Shown piece after piece: positions 7,867-17,286 of a DNA stretch of 64,000 nucleotides (position 1 is its first letter; every line of letters starts with the position of its first letter). Below the pieces are notes generated by a model. That model was given only the letters and a program-made list of their open reading frames with translations, was not told where the DNA came from and did no database searches. Source of the stretch: Lentilactobacillus hilgardii DSM 20176 = ATCC 8290 (lineage in GTDB: Bacteria; Bacillota; Bacilli; Lactobacillales; Lactobacillaceae); NCBI RefSeq assembly GCF_000159315.1, contig NZ_GG669994.1, positions 271,599 to 335,598 on the forward strand, read 5' to 3'. A program made the position numbers and the translations under genes.

Positions 7867-9441
7867 TTATTTTTGGTAAACCTTTTCACCGGCCATCCAT
7901 GTTTGCTCGACATGAATATCTTTAATCTTTTCGGTCGGAACGGAGAAAATATCTTGATCCAAGACGACAAAATCACCAGCATATCCCGGGCGAAGTTGCC
8001 CATTGTGGGTAAATCCACCGACTCGCGCACCTGTATTTGTATAGGCCAGTACGGCTTCGGGCACGGTGATGGCTTCATCTGCATTAACGATATCGTTATT
8101 GGCAGCGGTTCGCGTGACGGCTGCGTAAATCCCAACAAACGGGCTGTCGGGTTCTTCCCATGGCGTGCAGGGTGCATCCGAGCTTAGTGCCATCATGGCA
8201 TTGGAATTCAGCATCGATTTAATTCGGTAGGCGTTCTTGAATTGAACATCGTTTAAATAAGTTCGGTAGGATTCGTCCTCAGCGAAGAAGAAAATCGGTT
8301 GGGTCACCAAAGCATAATTCATTCTGGCACGGTTGATTTCTTTTAGCATTTGGTCCGATAACAATGAAGCGTGTTCAATCCGAATGGAAGGGCGATCATC
8401 CAGCCAAGGTGTTAAATCAGCCGTGACATCAACCACCAATTGAATGGCAGCGTCGCCCATAGCGTGAATAGCCACCTGCAGATGGTGTTCGGTGGCATAC
8501 CAAACAGCCTGTTTCAATCGATCCGCGTCTGTTAGAAGAACGCCCTGTTTGCCATCCGGATAAGGCGCTTTATTGTAGGCAGTTTCACCGGAAATGCTGC
8601 CATCCATGAAGACTTTGATACCGGCAATCCGCAATTGATCCTGTGAGGTTGGTTCAACAACTTGACCGGGCATTATTTCATTAAAGACATAGTAAACGGC
8701 CGTTTTAGGTTTAAAACCATCCACCAGTGCATCCTGATAAAGCTGAAGCGAATTATATGGACGGAAGCGACCCATTAATTCACCAATGGCAATAATCCCG
8801 TTTTTTAAATAATGGTCGGAACTATTAGCCATATTGTCAACATCATCCAGATAACTCTGAGCAGATTTAGCTTGAATCAGCAGCTGGGTTGCAGCGACTT
8901 CTTTCATGTAGCCATTTGGTCGGCCATCCGGGAAATGACCAATAAAGCCGCCGGCCGGATTAGGCGTGTTGGCATCAATTCCGGCCAATTCCAATGCTTT
9001 GGAATTACCGACGGAAGAATGACAATCCGAACGGTAAATAAAGATGGGCTGGGTTGTGGAAACCTCATCCAAGTCATCGGCTGTTGGTGAACGATGTTCG
9101 GCCAACTTGGATTCGTCAAATCCCCAGCCTTCGATCCAGGTTGAGGCACTTTGACCGTATGCGGAAGAGTGCTTGAGTGCAGCTTTCATATCGGTGATAC
9201 TATTGACCTTTGGTGGCGTACAAGCAACCCCATGCAGTGCATCTGCGATGTATTTGGGATGGGTATGCACATCGATGATGCCGGGAAGAACCGTTTTGCC
9301 GTGAAGGTCGACGGCATCGGGATCGGTGACTTCACTTGTTTCCCCAATGTGGGTGACAAGACCATCCGTAATATTCATTGCGGATGCAAAAGTGGTTGCG
9401 TTAGTCCCCAGAAAGATTTTGGCGTTTTTAAAGGTTGGCAT
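7867..9441 (-). CDS. Amidohydrolase family protein (YtcJ-like)
   Basis: A 524-residue enzyme of the Amidohydro_3 type, AGGAGG just before ATG 9441. Visible metal ligands and motifs: PGIIDVHTH with His59 and His61, IHAMGD in the middle, IEHASLL, and SSDAPCTPW with the late Asp. The N- and C-terminal stretches form the small beta sandwich (PTFKNAKIFLGTN at the start, GDFVVLDQDIF near the end). Relatives include N-substituted formamide deformylase and YtcJ, which hydrolyse amide bonds; the substrate here is unknown. Monocistronic by layout: divergent from the gene at 9600, terminator after it. Confidence 0.85.
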   Translation of the reverse strand: MPTFKNAKIFLGTNATTFASAMNITDGLVTHIGETSEVTDPDAVDLHGKTVLPGIIDVHTHPKYIADALHGVACTPPKVNSITDMKAALKHSSAYGQSASTWIEGWGFDESKLAEHRSPTADDLDEVSTTQPIFIYRSDCHSSVGNSKALELAGIDANTPNPAGGFIGHFPDGRPNGYMKEVAATQLLIQAKSAQSYLDDVDNMANSSDHYLKNGIIAIGELMGRFRPYNSLQLYQDALVDGFKPKTAVYYVFNEIMPGQVVEPTSQDQLRIAGIKVFMDGSISGETAYNKAPYPDGKQGVLLTDADRLKQAVWYATEHHLQVAIHAMGDAAIQLVVDVTADLTPWLDDRPSIRIEHASLLSDQMLKEINRARMNYALVTQPIFFFAEDESYRTYLNDVQFKNAYRIKSMLNSNAMMALSSDAPCTPWEEPDSPFVGIYAAVTRTAANNDIVNADEAITVPEAVLAYTNTGARVGGFTHNGQLRPGYAGDFVVLDQDIFSVPTEKIKDIHVEQTWMAGEKVYQK

Positions 9442-9599
9442 AATTGTCCTCCTATTAATAGTTCATTAGTTACTTTTATTATTGAGGCATTGGAGGGGAA
9501 TTGCAACCAAAATTGTTCACATCTGGTGATAAGAAGAGTTAAGATGATAAAATGAATGCAATTAGTAAATAAGTCGCGTTATGAGGTGGATCGGACAAC

Positions 9600-10784
9600 A
9601 TGCAATCATTAGAATCACACACATTAAATGCATTTTCCAAGAATATTCAATTAACGACACATCAAAAGCAAGTGCTTGAAAGAATGACCGTATTCACAAA
9701 ACACCATTTAAATCAGGATGGTCACTCGGTGTTTGTGTTGATGGGGGATGCCGGAACCGGAAAAAGTTTGATTTTAAATCAATTGTTTACCGAACTGGCA
9801 CAGGAAGTTGACGAAGCTTATTTTTTGGTGAATCATCCGGAATTGCTAAAAGTGTATCGGGAATTGGCTGGAGAAACGCCACATATGCTTAAAAAGTATT
9901 ATCAACGACCGACAAGTTTTATCAACAAGCTGCACAAACAGCAGAAACACGTCAACTTGACTGTGATCGACGAAGCCCATTTGTTATTGAGCAAGGCCGA
10001 TCATTATAATAACTACTACGGTGATAACCAGCTGAAAGACATCATTCAATTAAGTAAAGTGACAATAGTCGTCTTTGATCCTCACCAGGTATTACGGACA
10101 AAAAGCTTCTGGACCAAGGATCGTTTATTGAAATTGATTGAAAAATACCCACATGACTTTGTTCATTTAAAAGAGCAGTTTCGGATGCAGGCAGGTCCTA
10201 AATTAATGGATTGGCTGGATCATTTCATTGATGGCGACATCATTGGGCCGGTGCCAACGGACGTTGGGGACTATGACTTTCGAATCTATTCGGATGCGCA
10301 AAAAATGTTTCAGCAAATCATTCAAAAAAATGATCATTATGGTTTATCACGAATGACTTCAACCAGTGGGTATCCTTCAACCTTGGATGGCGGTAAACAC
10401 CTTGTTAATGAAGGGAACTTTCATTTGCAGTGGGATCAGTATAATTTTACCAGTACACCATGGGCGGAACAGCCCCAAACAATTAACGAGGTTGGGAGCA
10501 TTTACACGGTTCAGGGATTTGATCTGAACTACATTGGGATTATTATTGGGCCACCGTTTTATTTAACGGCTGACAATCGATTGGGCGTGGATTCAAGTAA
10601 GGTGACAGATGTCGAAATCTTTAAACACCGACAAGATCTGAGTGGACAGGATTATGAACAAAGTAAAGAAATTCTGCTGAGAAATTCGTTGAATGTCTTG
10701 CTGCGACGAGGTATCAGGGGCATGTATCTACACGCTCATGATCCGAAGTTGGAAAGTTATTTGGAAAAGATGATTCAAGAATAA
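9600..10784 (+). CDS. DUF2075 P-loop ATPase (helicase-like)
   Basis: A 394-residue protein with Walker A GDAGTGKS (49-56), Walker B VIDEAH (about 124-129) and a later QFRMQAGP motif followed by EVGSIYTVQGFDL, the pattern of superfamily 1 helicase motifs IV-VI. This matches DUF2075, the ATPase part related to Schlafen group 3 and to nucleic-acid-acting defence or repair proteins. No nuclease domain is fused, which is short compared with DUF2075 proteins carrying an N-terminal GIY-YIG nuclease. GAGGTGG lies 13 bases before ATG 9600. No partner gene is adjacent. Confidence 0.75.
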   Translation: MQSLESHTLNAFSKNIQLTTHQKQVLERMTVFTKHHLNQDGHSVFVLMGDAGTGKSLILNQLFTELAQEVDEAYFLVNHPELLKVYRELAGETPHMLKKYYQRPTSFINKLHKQQKHVNLTVIDEAHLLLSKADHYNNYYGDNQLKDIIQLSKVTIVVFDPHQVLRTKSFWTKDRLLKLIEKYPHDFVHLKEQFRMQAGPKLMDWLDHFIDGDIIGPVPTDVGDYDFRIYSDAQKMFQQIIQKNDHYGLSRMTSTSGYPSTLDGGKHLVNEGNFHLQWDQYNFTSTPWAEQPQTINEVGSIYTVQGFDLNYIGIIIGPPFYLTADNRLGVDSSKVTDVEIFKHRQDLSGQDYEQSKEILLRNSLNVLLRRGIRGMYLHAHDPKLESYLEKMIQE

Positions 10785-10794
10785 AACGTAACGA

Positions 10795-10843
10795 TTGACA
10801 ACGATGACACTTCTCTATATAGTTAGTTACACTAGTAACTAAC
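10795..10843 (+). promoter_or_regulatory. yxeA-type gene promoter with palindromic operator
   Basis: TTGACA (10795-10800), 17 bases, TATAGT (10818-10823). A perfect inverted repeat, GTTAGTTAC (10822-10830) and GTAACTAAC (10835-10843) around ACTA, starts inside the -10 box. The position and symmetry are those of a repressor site of the TetR type; no such regulator is in the window. Confidence 0.65.
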
Positions 10844-10862
10844 CAATAGGAGATTTTGATAA

Positions 10863-11225
10863 ATGAAAAAGGGAACGCTTTATACGCTCGTCATTGTAGT
10901 TGTTCTTGCCGTTGTTGGCGGCGTTTGGTACCACATTAATTATGGTAAGACCTATTATTACGGTCAGGTGGGCGATGTTGCCCGAACAGAGAAAGAGCCG
11001 AAAGGATATCCAACCGGTTATTATTATGAGATTACGGGTTATGATAAAGACGGCAAGGCAAAGAAGATGGAAGTTGGGTCATTTGCCGGCCATAAATTTG
11101 TTAAGGGTCGTTATATCAAAATCGGCTGGTCAAAAGCTAAAAAGGTTGTTGATTATGACCAGGCCGCTTGGAAACAGATTCCTAAGAAAGCCCAAGAGAA
11201 GCTACCGGCACCGAAAAATCCTTAG
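10863..11225 (+). CDS. YxeA family (DUF1093) membrane-anchored protein
   Basis: A 120-residue protein with an N-terminal membrane segment or uncleaved signal (residues 5-23) and a small extracytoplasmic domain. The YYGQVGD stretch, then YEITGYDKDG and GRYIKIGW, fit the YxeA/DUF1093 fold, an OB-like small barrel. Function of the family is unknown; members are often found near efflux genes and TetR regulators. AGGAG lies 9 bases before ATG 10863. Its promoter carries a palindromic operator overlapping the -10 box, so expression is probably induced by an unlinked signal. Confidence 0.8.
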   Translation: MKKGTLYTLVIVVVLAVVGGVWYHINYGKTYYYGQVGDVARTEKEPKGYPTGYYYEITGYDKDGKAKKMEVGSFAGHKFVKGRYIKIGWSKAKKVVDYDQAAWKQIPKKAQEKLPAPKNP

Positions 11226-11232
11226 TTAGAAT

Positions 11233-11275
11233 AAATCGGCATTATTCAGTTCAAACTGAATAATGCCGATTTTTT
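11233..11275 (+). terminator. Terminator after YxeA gene
   Basis: A perfect 18-bp stem (11233-11250 with 11255-11272) with a 4-base loop and a T run. It also lies at the end of the minus-strand CPBP gene. Confidence 0.9.
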
Positions 11276-11292
11276 AGGGTCAATGGTAGGAT

Positions 11293-11973
11293 TTAAATCA
11301 TCGACACAAAATTATTCAAAAAATGAAGTCCGATGCTGTATCGAATATCGCGGAAATGCATGTAGGTATATGATAAGAAGCATCCTAAACCGGAATACAT
11401 TAACCAGTTGACATTGAATTGTAATTCGTGAGCATATCCAAACAACAGTCCGCTGATCACAATGGCGAGAATATTATTTAAGCGATTATCTTTATTGAAG
11501 AAATAATTCATAAAGATTCCCCGAAAAATCAGTTCCTCAAAAATCGGAGCCAGAATCACTGAAAAGATGGCGTTCCAAACCGGTAATCTAAGTTGATCCG
11601 CTTCGACAGCTTTTTGGTTATCAGGGATTGCCAAGATGTGTTTTGAAATTAAATAACTCCAAAGCATTTGAAAGGCAACCATTAGAACGAAGATTAGGAC
11701 GAATTGAGCTATCTTTTGCCGGGTTAATTTTGATTTACCAAAGCGTCGTGGGTTATCGGCATCCAACTGTTTGCCATACCGCCAAGCAATTAATGCCAGT
11801 GCAGCGGCGGTGACAACCAAAGCCACTCCCAGAATATGACGGGAAAGAAATTCATTATGGACATAGTCACCGGCTACTTCCAAGGTAGCCGAAGCAAATA
11901 GATAGATGATTAAAAAGCCGATCCATTTAGCTATTTGCAGTGCCTTGGTTCCCAAATAACGACTTGGGGACAT
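11293..11973 (-). CDS. CPBP family intramembrane metalloprotease
   Basis: ATG 11973 is one base after the stop of the VOC gene upstream (TAA-A-ATG), so translation is probably coupled; a longer frame to 12072 would overlap that gene and is not preferred. The 226-residue product has about six to eight membrane segments and all motifs of the CAAX-protease/bacteriocin-processing (Abi) family: EELIFR (Glu146, Glu147, Arg151), FGYAHE with His182, and HFLNN with His217 and Asn220/221. Relatives process prenylated proteins in eukaryotes; in lactobacilli some give bacteriocin immunity. No bacteriocin gene is next to it, so the role is open. Confidence 0.85.
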   Translation of the reverse strand: MSPSRYLGTKALQIAKWIGFLIIYLFASATLEVAGDYVHNEFLSRHILGVALVVTAAALALIAWRYGKQLDADNPRRFGKSKLTRQKIAQFVLIFVLMVAFQMLWSYLISKHILAIPDNQKAVEADQLRLPVWNAIFSVILAPIFEELIFRGIFMNYFFNKDNRLNNILAIVISGLLFGYAHELQFNVNWLMYSGLGCFLSYTYMHFRDIRYSIGLHFLNNFVSMI

Positions 11974-11974
11974 T

Positions 11975-12325
11975 TTATTTAAACTCGTTAACTTCAATTT
12001 GATTCTTATCCGGGTCAAGGATCGTGATTGAATTAACGTTTCTCCTGTTTTCGGTTTTTTCGGTTGGGTCACTGACGATATCGACGAAGTAGTTAATCAA
12101 ATGCGCTTGAATGTCGGCTATCGAATCTTTTGCGATTAGGCCAAACAAAATTGGTGTTACTTTGTCGACAACACGAAAATCTAAAAACATTTTTCGCAGG
12201 TCGGCACCCATGTCACCATTTGGAAGTTTGACGATCGGCAGATCAAAAACTTCGTGGTAGAAGCGGCGACTGACTTCTAAGTCGGAGACAGGGATGGTGA
12301 TATATTCGATTTCTCTGATATTCAT
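11975..12325 (-). CDS. VOC (glyoxalase/bleomycin resistance) fold protein
   Basis: Start set at ATG 12325 (MNIREIEYITIPVSD) with AGGA about 12 bases upstream; the frame is open to 12373 but without a site. The 116-residue protein has one VOC module: ITIPVSDLEVSRRFYHEVF at the start and SITILDPDKNQIEVNEF at the end, the last containing the usual metal-side Glu. One module of this size normally dimerises. VOC proteins bind metals and small molecules; substrate unknown. It is the first gene of a two-gene unit with the CPBP protease. Confidence 0.78.
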   Translation of the reverse strand: MNIREIEYITIPVSDLEVSRRFYHEVFDLPIVKLPNGDMGADLRKMFLDFRVVDKVTPILFGLIAKDSIADIQAHLINYFVDIVSDPTEKTENRRNVNSITILDPDKNQIEVNEFK

Positions 12326-12718
12326 AATAAATTTCGTCCTTTTCAGTTGTGTAATGGTTACATTATATACCAAACGGAAAATTGACCAAGCCTTTTGAAG
12401 AGAAATTCTGTTTGTGTAAGAGTTATTTAATAGATCGCTTTAATGTACGTCGATTTCCCAAACAACGCTTTATGGCTCCGTAGGTTACACGCTTTGTTGC
12501 ACGCACTACAAAGGACCGCTCCACAAAGCAACATCACACCACGTAAGGGATCAGTTTGAAAAATCCAAAGTCGGGATTTCCCAAACTAACGCCTTACGTT
12601 CTGGGTGTTAACCGCTTTGCTTCACGCACTACATATTGACTAGTCGTCCTAATTAGAGTAACGTAACGAATTGTATGCAGTATTTCGACACAAAAGTATT
12701 TAACGTGAGGTGAACAAG
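12326..12718. other. Divergent intergenic region, 393 bases
   Basis: Between the VOC gene (minus) and the ABC-F gene (plus). The middle is filled by three related repeat copies (12451-12633, separate entry). No open frame or RNA gene was recognised. Confidence 0.6.
12451..12633. repeat. Cluster of three related repeat units, A(+) C(-) B(+)
   Basis: Unit A (12451-12510) and unit B (12573-12633) are direct copies: both begin GATTTCCCAAAC and end CACGCACTACA with CGCTTTG before it. Between them lies a third, inverted unit C (about 12517-12566): its complement reads GGATTTTTCAAACT, then CCTTACGT, then GCTTTG. C and B can fold into a long hairpin with a loop of about six bases. The arrangement is like REP/BIME elements of other bacteria. 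Confidence 0.7.
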
Positions 12719-14284
12719 TTGCCACTACTATCAGTTTCAAATCTTTCGATGAGTTTTGCTGAAAAAGATTTGTATAAAGATGCCGAGTTTACCCTGGAAA
12801 AGGGCGAGCATATGGGTGTTGTCGGTCAAAATGGCGTTGGAAAATCTACTTTGATTAAAATTATTACCGATACCCAATTGCCCTTAACCGGTGACATCAA
12901 ATGGCAGAAGAATATAAAAGTCGGCTACTTGGATCAGTATGCCGATATTGAAGACAATTTAACATTGATCCAATTTTTGAGAACTGCATTTGCGGACTTG
13001 TACAAGAAAAATGAAACGTTGACCAAATTATATGAGACTTATGCCGAAACGGCTGACGATAAATTGTTGGAACGAGCCGGCACAATTCAAGATGAGTTGG
13101 ATTCCAGTGATTTTTATGATGTTGATACGCGCATTGAACAGACCATTGTCGGTTTGGGATTAGACAGTATTGGCCGCGATCACCTGGTTGGCAAAATGTC
13201 AGGTGGCCAGCGTTCCAAGATTATCTTGGCTAAAATGCTACTCGCCGATCCAGATGTCATCCTTCTTGATGAGCCGACAAACTATTTGGATGTCAACCAA
13301 ATCGAGTGGTTGGTTGACTATTTGAATAATTTTAGCGGGGCCGCTATGGTGGTTTCACATGATTATGATTTTTTGGATAGAATTACCAATTGTATTATTA
13401 ACGTGGCTTTTGGTAAGATCACGAAGTATCGTGGAAACTTTAAAAAAGCCATGCGTCAACGAAAAGAGCGGGAAGAGTTTCAGCAAAAGCAGTATGACAA
13501 GCAACAAGTTGAAATTGAGAAGGCCGAACGTTTTATTCGTAAGAATAAGGCCGGATCCAAGTCAACAATGGCCAAGTCCCGTGAGAAGAAGCTTTCCCAT
13601 ATGGATAAAATCGATCCACCTTCAACTAATATTTCTGCCAGCTTCAATTTTCCATATGAGGATACCGGATCACACGAAGCCCTAACGGTTGATAAATTAT
13701 CCGTTGGATACAACAAACCATTGTTAGCACCGGTAACCTTTACGATTTCAATGGGCGAAAAAGTCGGGTTTAGTGGCTTTAACGGTGTTGGTAAATCAAC
13801 ACTGATTAAGACCATTTTGAAGAAATTGCCGGCAAAGGGCGGTACTGCTAAATTTTCACCATCTGCGATTATTAATTACTTCAGCCAGGATTTGGCTTGG
13901 GACAATAATCGGATGACACCGATGCAGATTATCTCGGATAAGTATCCTAAATTAAGCCAGCGAACGATTCGAACAAAATTGGCAAAGTGTGGGTTGGACG
14001 CACAAAATGCAATTAAACCCATTCATGAGTTGTCCGGTGGCGAACAAACCAAGGTTAAGCTGGCTATGATGGAATTTGTGCCAAGCAACTTCCTGATCAT
14101 GGATGAGCCGACCAACCATTTGGATGAAGAAACCAAGGAAGCCCTGAAGAGGGCAATTGACCGCTTCTCGGGTAATGTTATTATTGTCAGTCATGAAAAC
14201 AGCTTTTATGAGGGACTGGTTGATAAGGTCTTGAACGTTGAGAAGCTGAGTTTGCGTGAACGGGCAAAGAATGAAACGTTATAA
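12719..14284 (+). CDS. ABC-F subfamily ATP-binding protein
   Basis: Start set at TTG 12719 because GTGAGGTG (12705-12712) is then a proper ribosome binding site; the GTG at 12710 lies in it. The 521-residue soluble protein has two ATPase cassettes and no membrane segments: Walker A GQNGVGKST, signature MSGGQRSK, Walker B VILLDEPTNYLD; second Walker A GFNGVGKST, signature LSGGEQTK and FLIMDEPTNHLD. The charged linker between the cassettes (about residues 240-300) is the ABC-F P-site tRNA interaction motif region. ABC-F proteins act on the ribosome, as translation factors or antibiotic protection proteins. The layout resembles YbiT/EttA-like housekeeping factors; a resistance role is possible but not shown. 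Confidence 0.87.
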   Translation: MPLLSVSNLSMSFAEKDLYKDAEFTLEKGEHMGVVGQNGVGKSTLIKIITDTQLPLTGDIKWQKNIKVGYLDQYADIEDNLTLIQFLRTAFADLYKKNETLTKLYETYAETADDKLLERAGTIQDELDSSDFYDVDTRIEQTIVGLGLDSIGRDHLVGKMSGGQRSKIILAKMLLADPDVILLDEPTNYLDVNQIEWLVDYLNNFSGAAMVVSHDYDFLDRITNCIINVAFGKITKYRGNFKKAMRQRKEREEFQQKQYDKQQVEIEKAERFIRKNKAGSKSTMAKSREKKLSHMDKIDPPSTNISASFNFPYEDTGSHEALTVDKLSVGYNKPLLAPVTFTISMGEKVGFSGFNGVGKSTLIKTILKKLPAKGGTAKFSPSAIINYFSQDLAWDNNRMTPMQIISDKYPKLSQRTIRTKLAKCGLDAQNAIKPIHELSGGEQTKVKLAMMEFVPSNFLIMDEPTNHLDEETKEALKRAIDRFSGNVIIVSHENSFYEGLVDKVLNVEKLSLRERAKNETL

Positions 14285-14308
14285 ATAAAGCAATCAATAT
14301 AAGTGAAA

Positions 14309-14354
14309 GCAAAGGGCATAAACTGAAATTCCCAGTTTATGCCCTTTTGCATTG
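14309..14354. terminator. Terminator between convergent genes
   Basis: GCAAAGGGCATAAACTG (14309-14325) pairs with the complement at 14333-14350 around a short loop. Confidence 0.8.
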
Positions 14355-14386
14355 AATTGATAAAAACTGTATTAACGTAAACGCGG

Positions 14387-15775
14387 TTAATCGGCTGCTT
14401 CGTGACGTGCTTTTAGATCAGCTTCAATCTTTGGTTGCATTTTATCGAATTTATAGAAATACATTAAAATCAAACCGATTCCAAAACCGATAAACGGCAC
14501 CCAAACGAAGTTCATTTCAATAGCGTTTAAGGCTTGGGGAGTTTGGGCATGGTTGGCAACGTAGCCGTTCATACTAAGCAGGAAGCCGGTAACGACACCG
14601 CCCATTCCCATACCAAGGTTGGAAGCGATTCCAGAGAACGAGGTAACCAAACCCTCTGCTCTGACACCGTTCTTCCATTCGCCGTAATCAACTGTGTCGG
14701 CTAACATGACGGGGAGTAATCCGGCAAAAAATCCGTTACCAAAGTATCCCAGAATCGTTGCACCGGCGAGAATTGGTACGTTCATCATTTTGGCACCAAC
14801 GCCAAGAACCAATTGACTAATGACACAAAGTCCCAAACCGATGACCATGGTGCCTTTTTTACCGAAGTGCCTGGTTAGAAATGGTGTAAAGACAATTACA
14901 ACTAGTGACAGCGCTTGCAATCCTAGCATAAATGAAGCCAGATCGGCGTTGTGCATGTTGTACTTGAAAAAGTAAACCGTTACTTGAAGTTTGGTTTGCA
15001 TACCAATCCAAAAGAAGAAATACATTGATGAAATAATCATCCACGGCCAATTGCCTTTGAGGGCGCTGGCCGACTGCTTCAGTGACAACTTTGTTTGATG
15101 CTTTGGGTGAACCCGTTCGTGGGTATTCTTGAAAGTGACTAATAACAGAAAAGCTGTTAGGACAGCCACAATGATAGCGGTTACAAGAAATCCCTGTTTA
15201 TCATTTCCGTGACCCAGTAATTGAACAGCCGGTAAAACGGCAATTGAGATTAACGTAGCACCGGTTGTTGCCAGAACTTGACGAACAGTGCTGAACTTAA
15301 CCCGTTCTTGGGGGCTGGCAGTTAAGCTTGGTAGCATGGATGTAATAGGGATGTTAATACCTAAATACAGAATATCAATAGCGATGTAAGTAACATAAGC
15401 CCAAATTAATTTACCCAATGGACCTAAAGGAACGGACGAAAACGCAAGAATAAAGAAGATAGCGTAGGGAATTGAGAACCACAAGAAGTAGGGACGACTC
15501 TTGCCCCAACGGGTGTGGGTCCGATCGATCATAATCCCCCATGTAGGTCCGGAAATCGCGTCCACAATTCTGGCAACGAAGAATAGCGTTCCGATTGCAC
15601 CGGCCGCTAATCCAAAAACATCGGTGTAGTAATACATTAAATAGGTACCGACCATGCCGTTTGCGACATTGCAGGCAAAATCACTGGCACCATAGCTGAG
15701 GCGCTCTTTATTTGTAATGTGTTCAGAATCCGCCACGACATCGGATCCTTTTGGCAGTGTTTGAGTCATTTTCAT
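14387..15775 (-). CDS. GPH family sugar:cation symporter
   Basis: ATG 15775 (MKMTQ) is preferred as AGAGGA lies 6 bases before it. The 462-residue protein has twelve membrane segments and the melibiose-carrier signature at its start: ERLSYGASDFACN then YLMYYYTDVFG, followed by ARIVDAISGPTWG and DRTHTRWGKSRPYF (loop 2-3). No PTS IIA domain is fused at the C-terminus, unlike LacS. It imports a sugar together with H+ or Na+. It is the last gene of the minus-strand sugar operon after the GH13 gene and sucrose phosphorylase, so its cargo is probably an alpha-glucoside or sucrose (inference). Confidence 0.87.
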   Translation of the reverse strand: MKMTQTLPKGSDVVADSEHITNKERLSYGASDFACNVANGMVGTYLMYYYTDVFGLAAGAIGTLFFVARIVDAISGPTWGIMIDRTHTRWGKSRPYFLWFSIPYAIFFILAFSSVPLGPLGKLIWAYVTYIAIDILYLGINIPITSMLPSLTASPQERVKFSTVRQVLATTGATLISIAVLPAVQLLGHGNDKQGFLVTAIIVAVLTAFLLLVTFKNTHERVHPKHQTKLSLKQSASALKGNWPWMIISSMYFFFWIGMQTKLQVTVYFFKYNMHNADLASFMLGLQALSLVVIVFTPFLTRHFGKKGTMVIGLGLCVISQLVLGVGAKMMNVPILAGATILGYFGNGFFAGLLPVMLADTVDYGEWKNGVRAEGLVTSFSGIASNLGMGMGGVVTGFLLSMNGYVANHAQTPQALNAIEMNFVWVPFIGFGIGLILMYFYKFDKMQPKIEADLKARHEAAD

Positions 15776-15803
15776 AACAAATCCTCTTTCCAACTGATTA
15801 CGA

Positions 15804-17282
15804 TTAGTCGACGAGTGACAGGTTGCTGGTTAAGACCCGGGTTGTTTTGCCGTCGGCTGTGATTTGGTCAATGTTAAATTCCTGAGATTTCAGGTTGGCG
15901 GTTAACGCTGCTTTTGCCTTACCATTGGCTGATTGACGGGTCACTTTAATTTCAGTTTCACTTTGCTGGCTGACTTTGATTTGACCGTCAAGATCGAAAG
16001 CCGGACTGGCGTTACGGAACTTCAATAATTTGAATAGTGCTTGAACGACGGGGCGTTGAACTTCTTGATCAACTTCGTCAAGTGAATAATAATGACGGTT
16101 AATGTTACGGCCTTCCTTTGTTTTTTCCAGAAGTTCCAGGTCATTCTTTCCGGCGAGTAGACCAACGTAATAAATTTGAGGAATTCCCGGTGCAAAAATT
16201 TGAATGGCCCGGGCAAGCAGATAGGCTTGATCGTTGTCACCTAAAGCGGAGTAATAAGTGGTGTTGATTTGATAAACATCCAAATTGTGATAGGCGGTAC
16301 TTGAGTAGACTTTCTTCACGTTGGCACCGACTTTGTACATCTCTGCTTTGGTGTAATCCAATTCATCGTCCGTTAAAATATCTTTGGCATCCACAACCCC
16401 AATGCCATCATGGGTATCAAGAGTGGTGAATTGTTTCATCGGACTTTGACGCAACCAATCTGCCAAACGATTCGACTTACCAGAATATAAGCTGTAAAGG
16501 GTCACGATTGGAAGTGCAAAGTCATAGCTAAAGTAGTTGTGATCAGTTAATTTGCGAACAATATGGTAATTTTCATGAATTTCAGGTAATAACGTTGTCG
16601 CCTTTGGTGCTGTAATTTGGTTGATTTCGTTTAATAAGTCCCAAATTTCCGGTTCAACAAAGAAATCATTGGTACCCAATTTTTTAACGGCATAGGCAAA
16701 GGCATCAAGACGAATGATCGAAGCACCGTGGTCCATCAAAAAGTTTAACGTTTGTTTGATGAAGTCTTTGGTGACTTGTTTCGTGACATCAAGATCAATT
16801 TGGTCTTCGCCAAAGGTGTTCCAAACTTTTTCCGTCTGTTCGTCCGCAAATTTGACTTCCTGAACCGGTGCCTTTGGTTTTCGTTTATAGATCAGGTCAA
16901 TATCTTCCTGGGTTGGGCGACCCTTTGGCCAAAATTCATCCCAGTGAATAAATAAATCCCGGTAGGCAGATGCATTGTGGTTTTGCTGGAAGTCTTTAAA
17001 GTATTTGGACTTCTTTGAAATGTGGTTGACCATGAAATCGAACATCAGATAATAGGATTTTGCCAACTCCTGAACATCATCCCAGTTTCCGAATTTTTCA
17101 TCCACTTTGGTATAATCCATTGGTGCGAAGCCGCGATCCCCTGACGATGGGAAGAATGGCAAGAGATGGACACCGCCAATAACGCCCTTTAAATGGTTGG
17201 CTAAAACGGATTGAAGTTCCTTGATATTGTTGCCCAGACTGTCAGGATAAGTAATGAGCATGGCTTTGTTAGTGAGTTTCAT
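15804..17282 (-). CDS. gtfA: Sucrose phosphorylase (GH13_18)
   Basis: Start ATG 17282 with AGAGGA 8 bases upstream, overlapping the end of the GH13 gene. The 492-residue protein matches sucrose phosphorylase from end to end: [10 protein letters not shown] start, [19 protein letters not shown], nucleophile Asp193 in RLDAFAYA, acid/base Glu234 in LPEIHENY, and Asp292 in LDTHDGIGV. The reaction is sucrose plus phosphate to alpha-glucose 1-phosphate plus fructose, in the cytoplasm, saving one ATP. Related phosphorylases in the subfamily use sucrose 6-phosphate or glucosylglycerate, so sucrose is likely but not proven. Operon: GH13, this gene, GPH symporter, under the LacI regulator opposite. Confidence 0.88.
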   Translation of the reverse strand: MKLTNKAMLITYPDSLGNNIKELQSVLANHLKGVIGGVHLLPFFPSSGDRGFAPMDYTKVDEKFGNWDDVQELAKSYYLMFDFMVNHISKKSKYFKDFQQNHNASAYRDLFIHWDEFWPKGRPTQEDIDLIYKRKPKAPVQEVKFADEQTEKVWNTFGEDQIDLDVTKQVTKDFIKQTLNFLMDHGASIIRLDAFAYAVKKLGTNDFFVEPEIWDLLNEINQITAPKATTLLPEIHENYHIVRKLTDHNYFSYDFALPIVTLYSLYSGKSNRLADWLRQSPMKQFTTLDTHDGIGVVDAKDILTDDELDYTKAEMYKVGANVKKVYSSTAYHNLDVYQINTTYYSALGDNDQAYLLARAIQIFAPGIPQIYYVGLLAGKNDLELLEKTKEGRNINRHYYSLDEVDQEVQRPVVQALFKLLKFRNASPAFDLDGQIKVSQQSETEIKVTRQSANGKAKAALTANLKSQEFNIDQITADGKTTRVLTSNLSLVD

Positions 17283-17286
17283 TTTT

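Noticed and set aside
12451-12633. CRISPR array
   Set aside because: Units are imperfect, one is inverted, and there are no equal spacers or cas genes.
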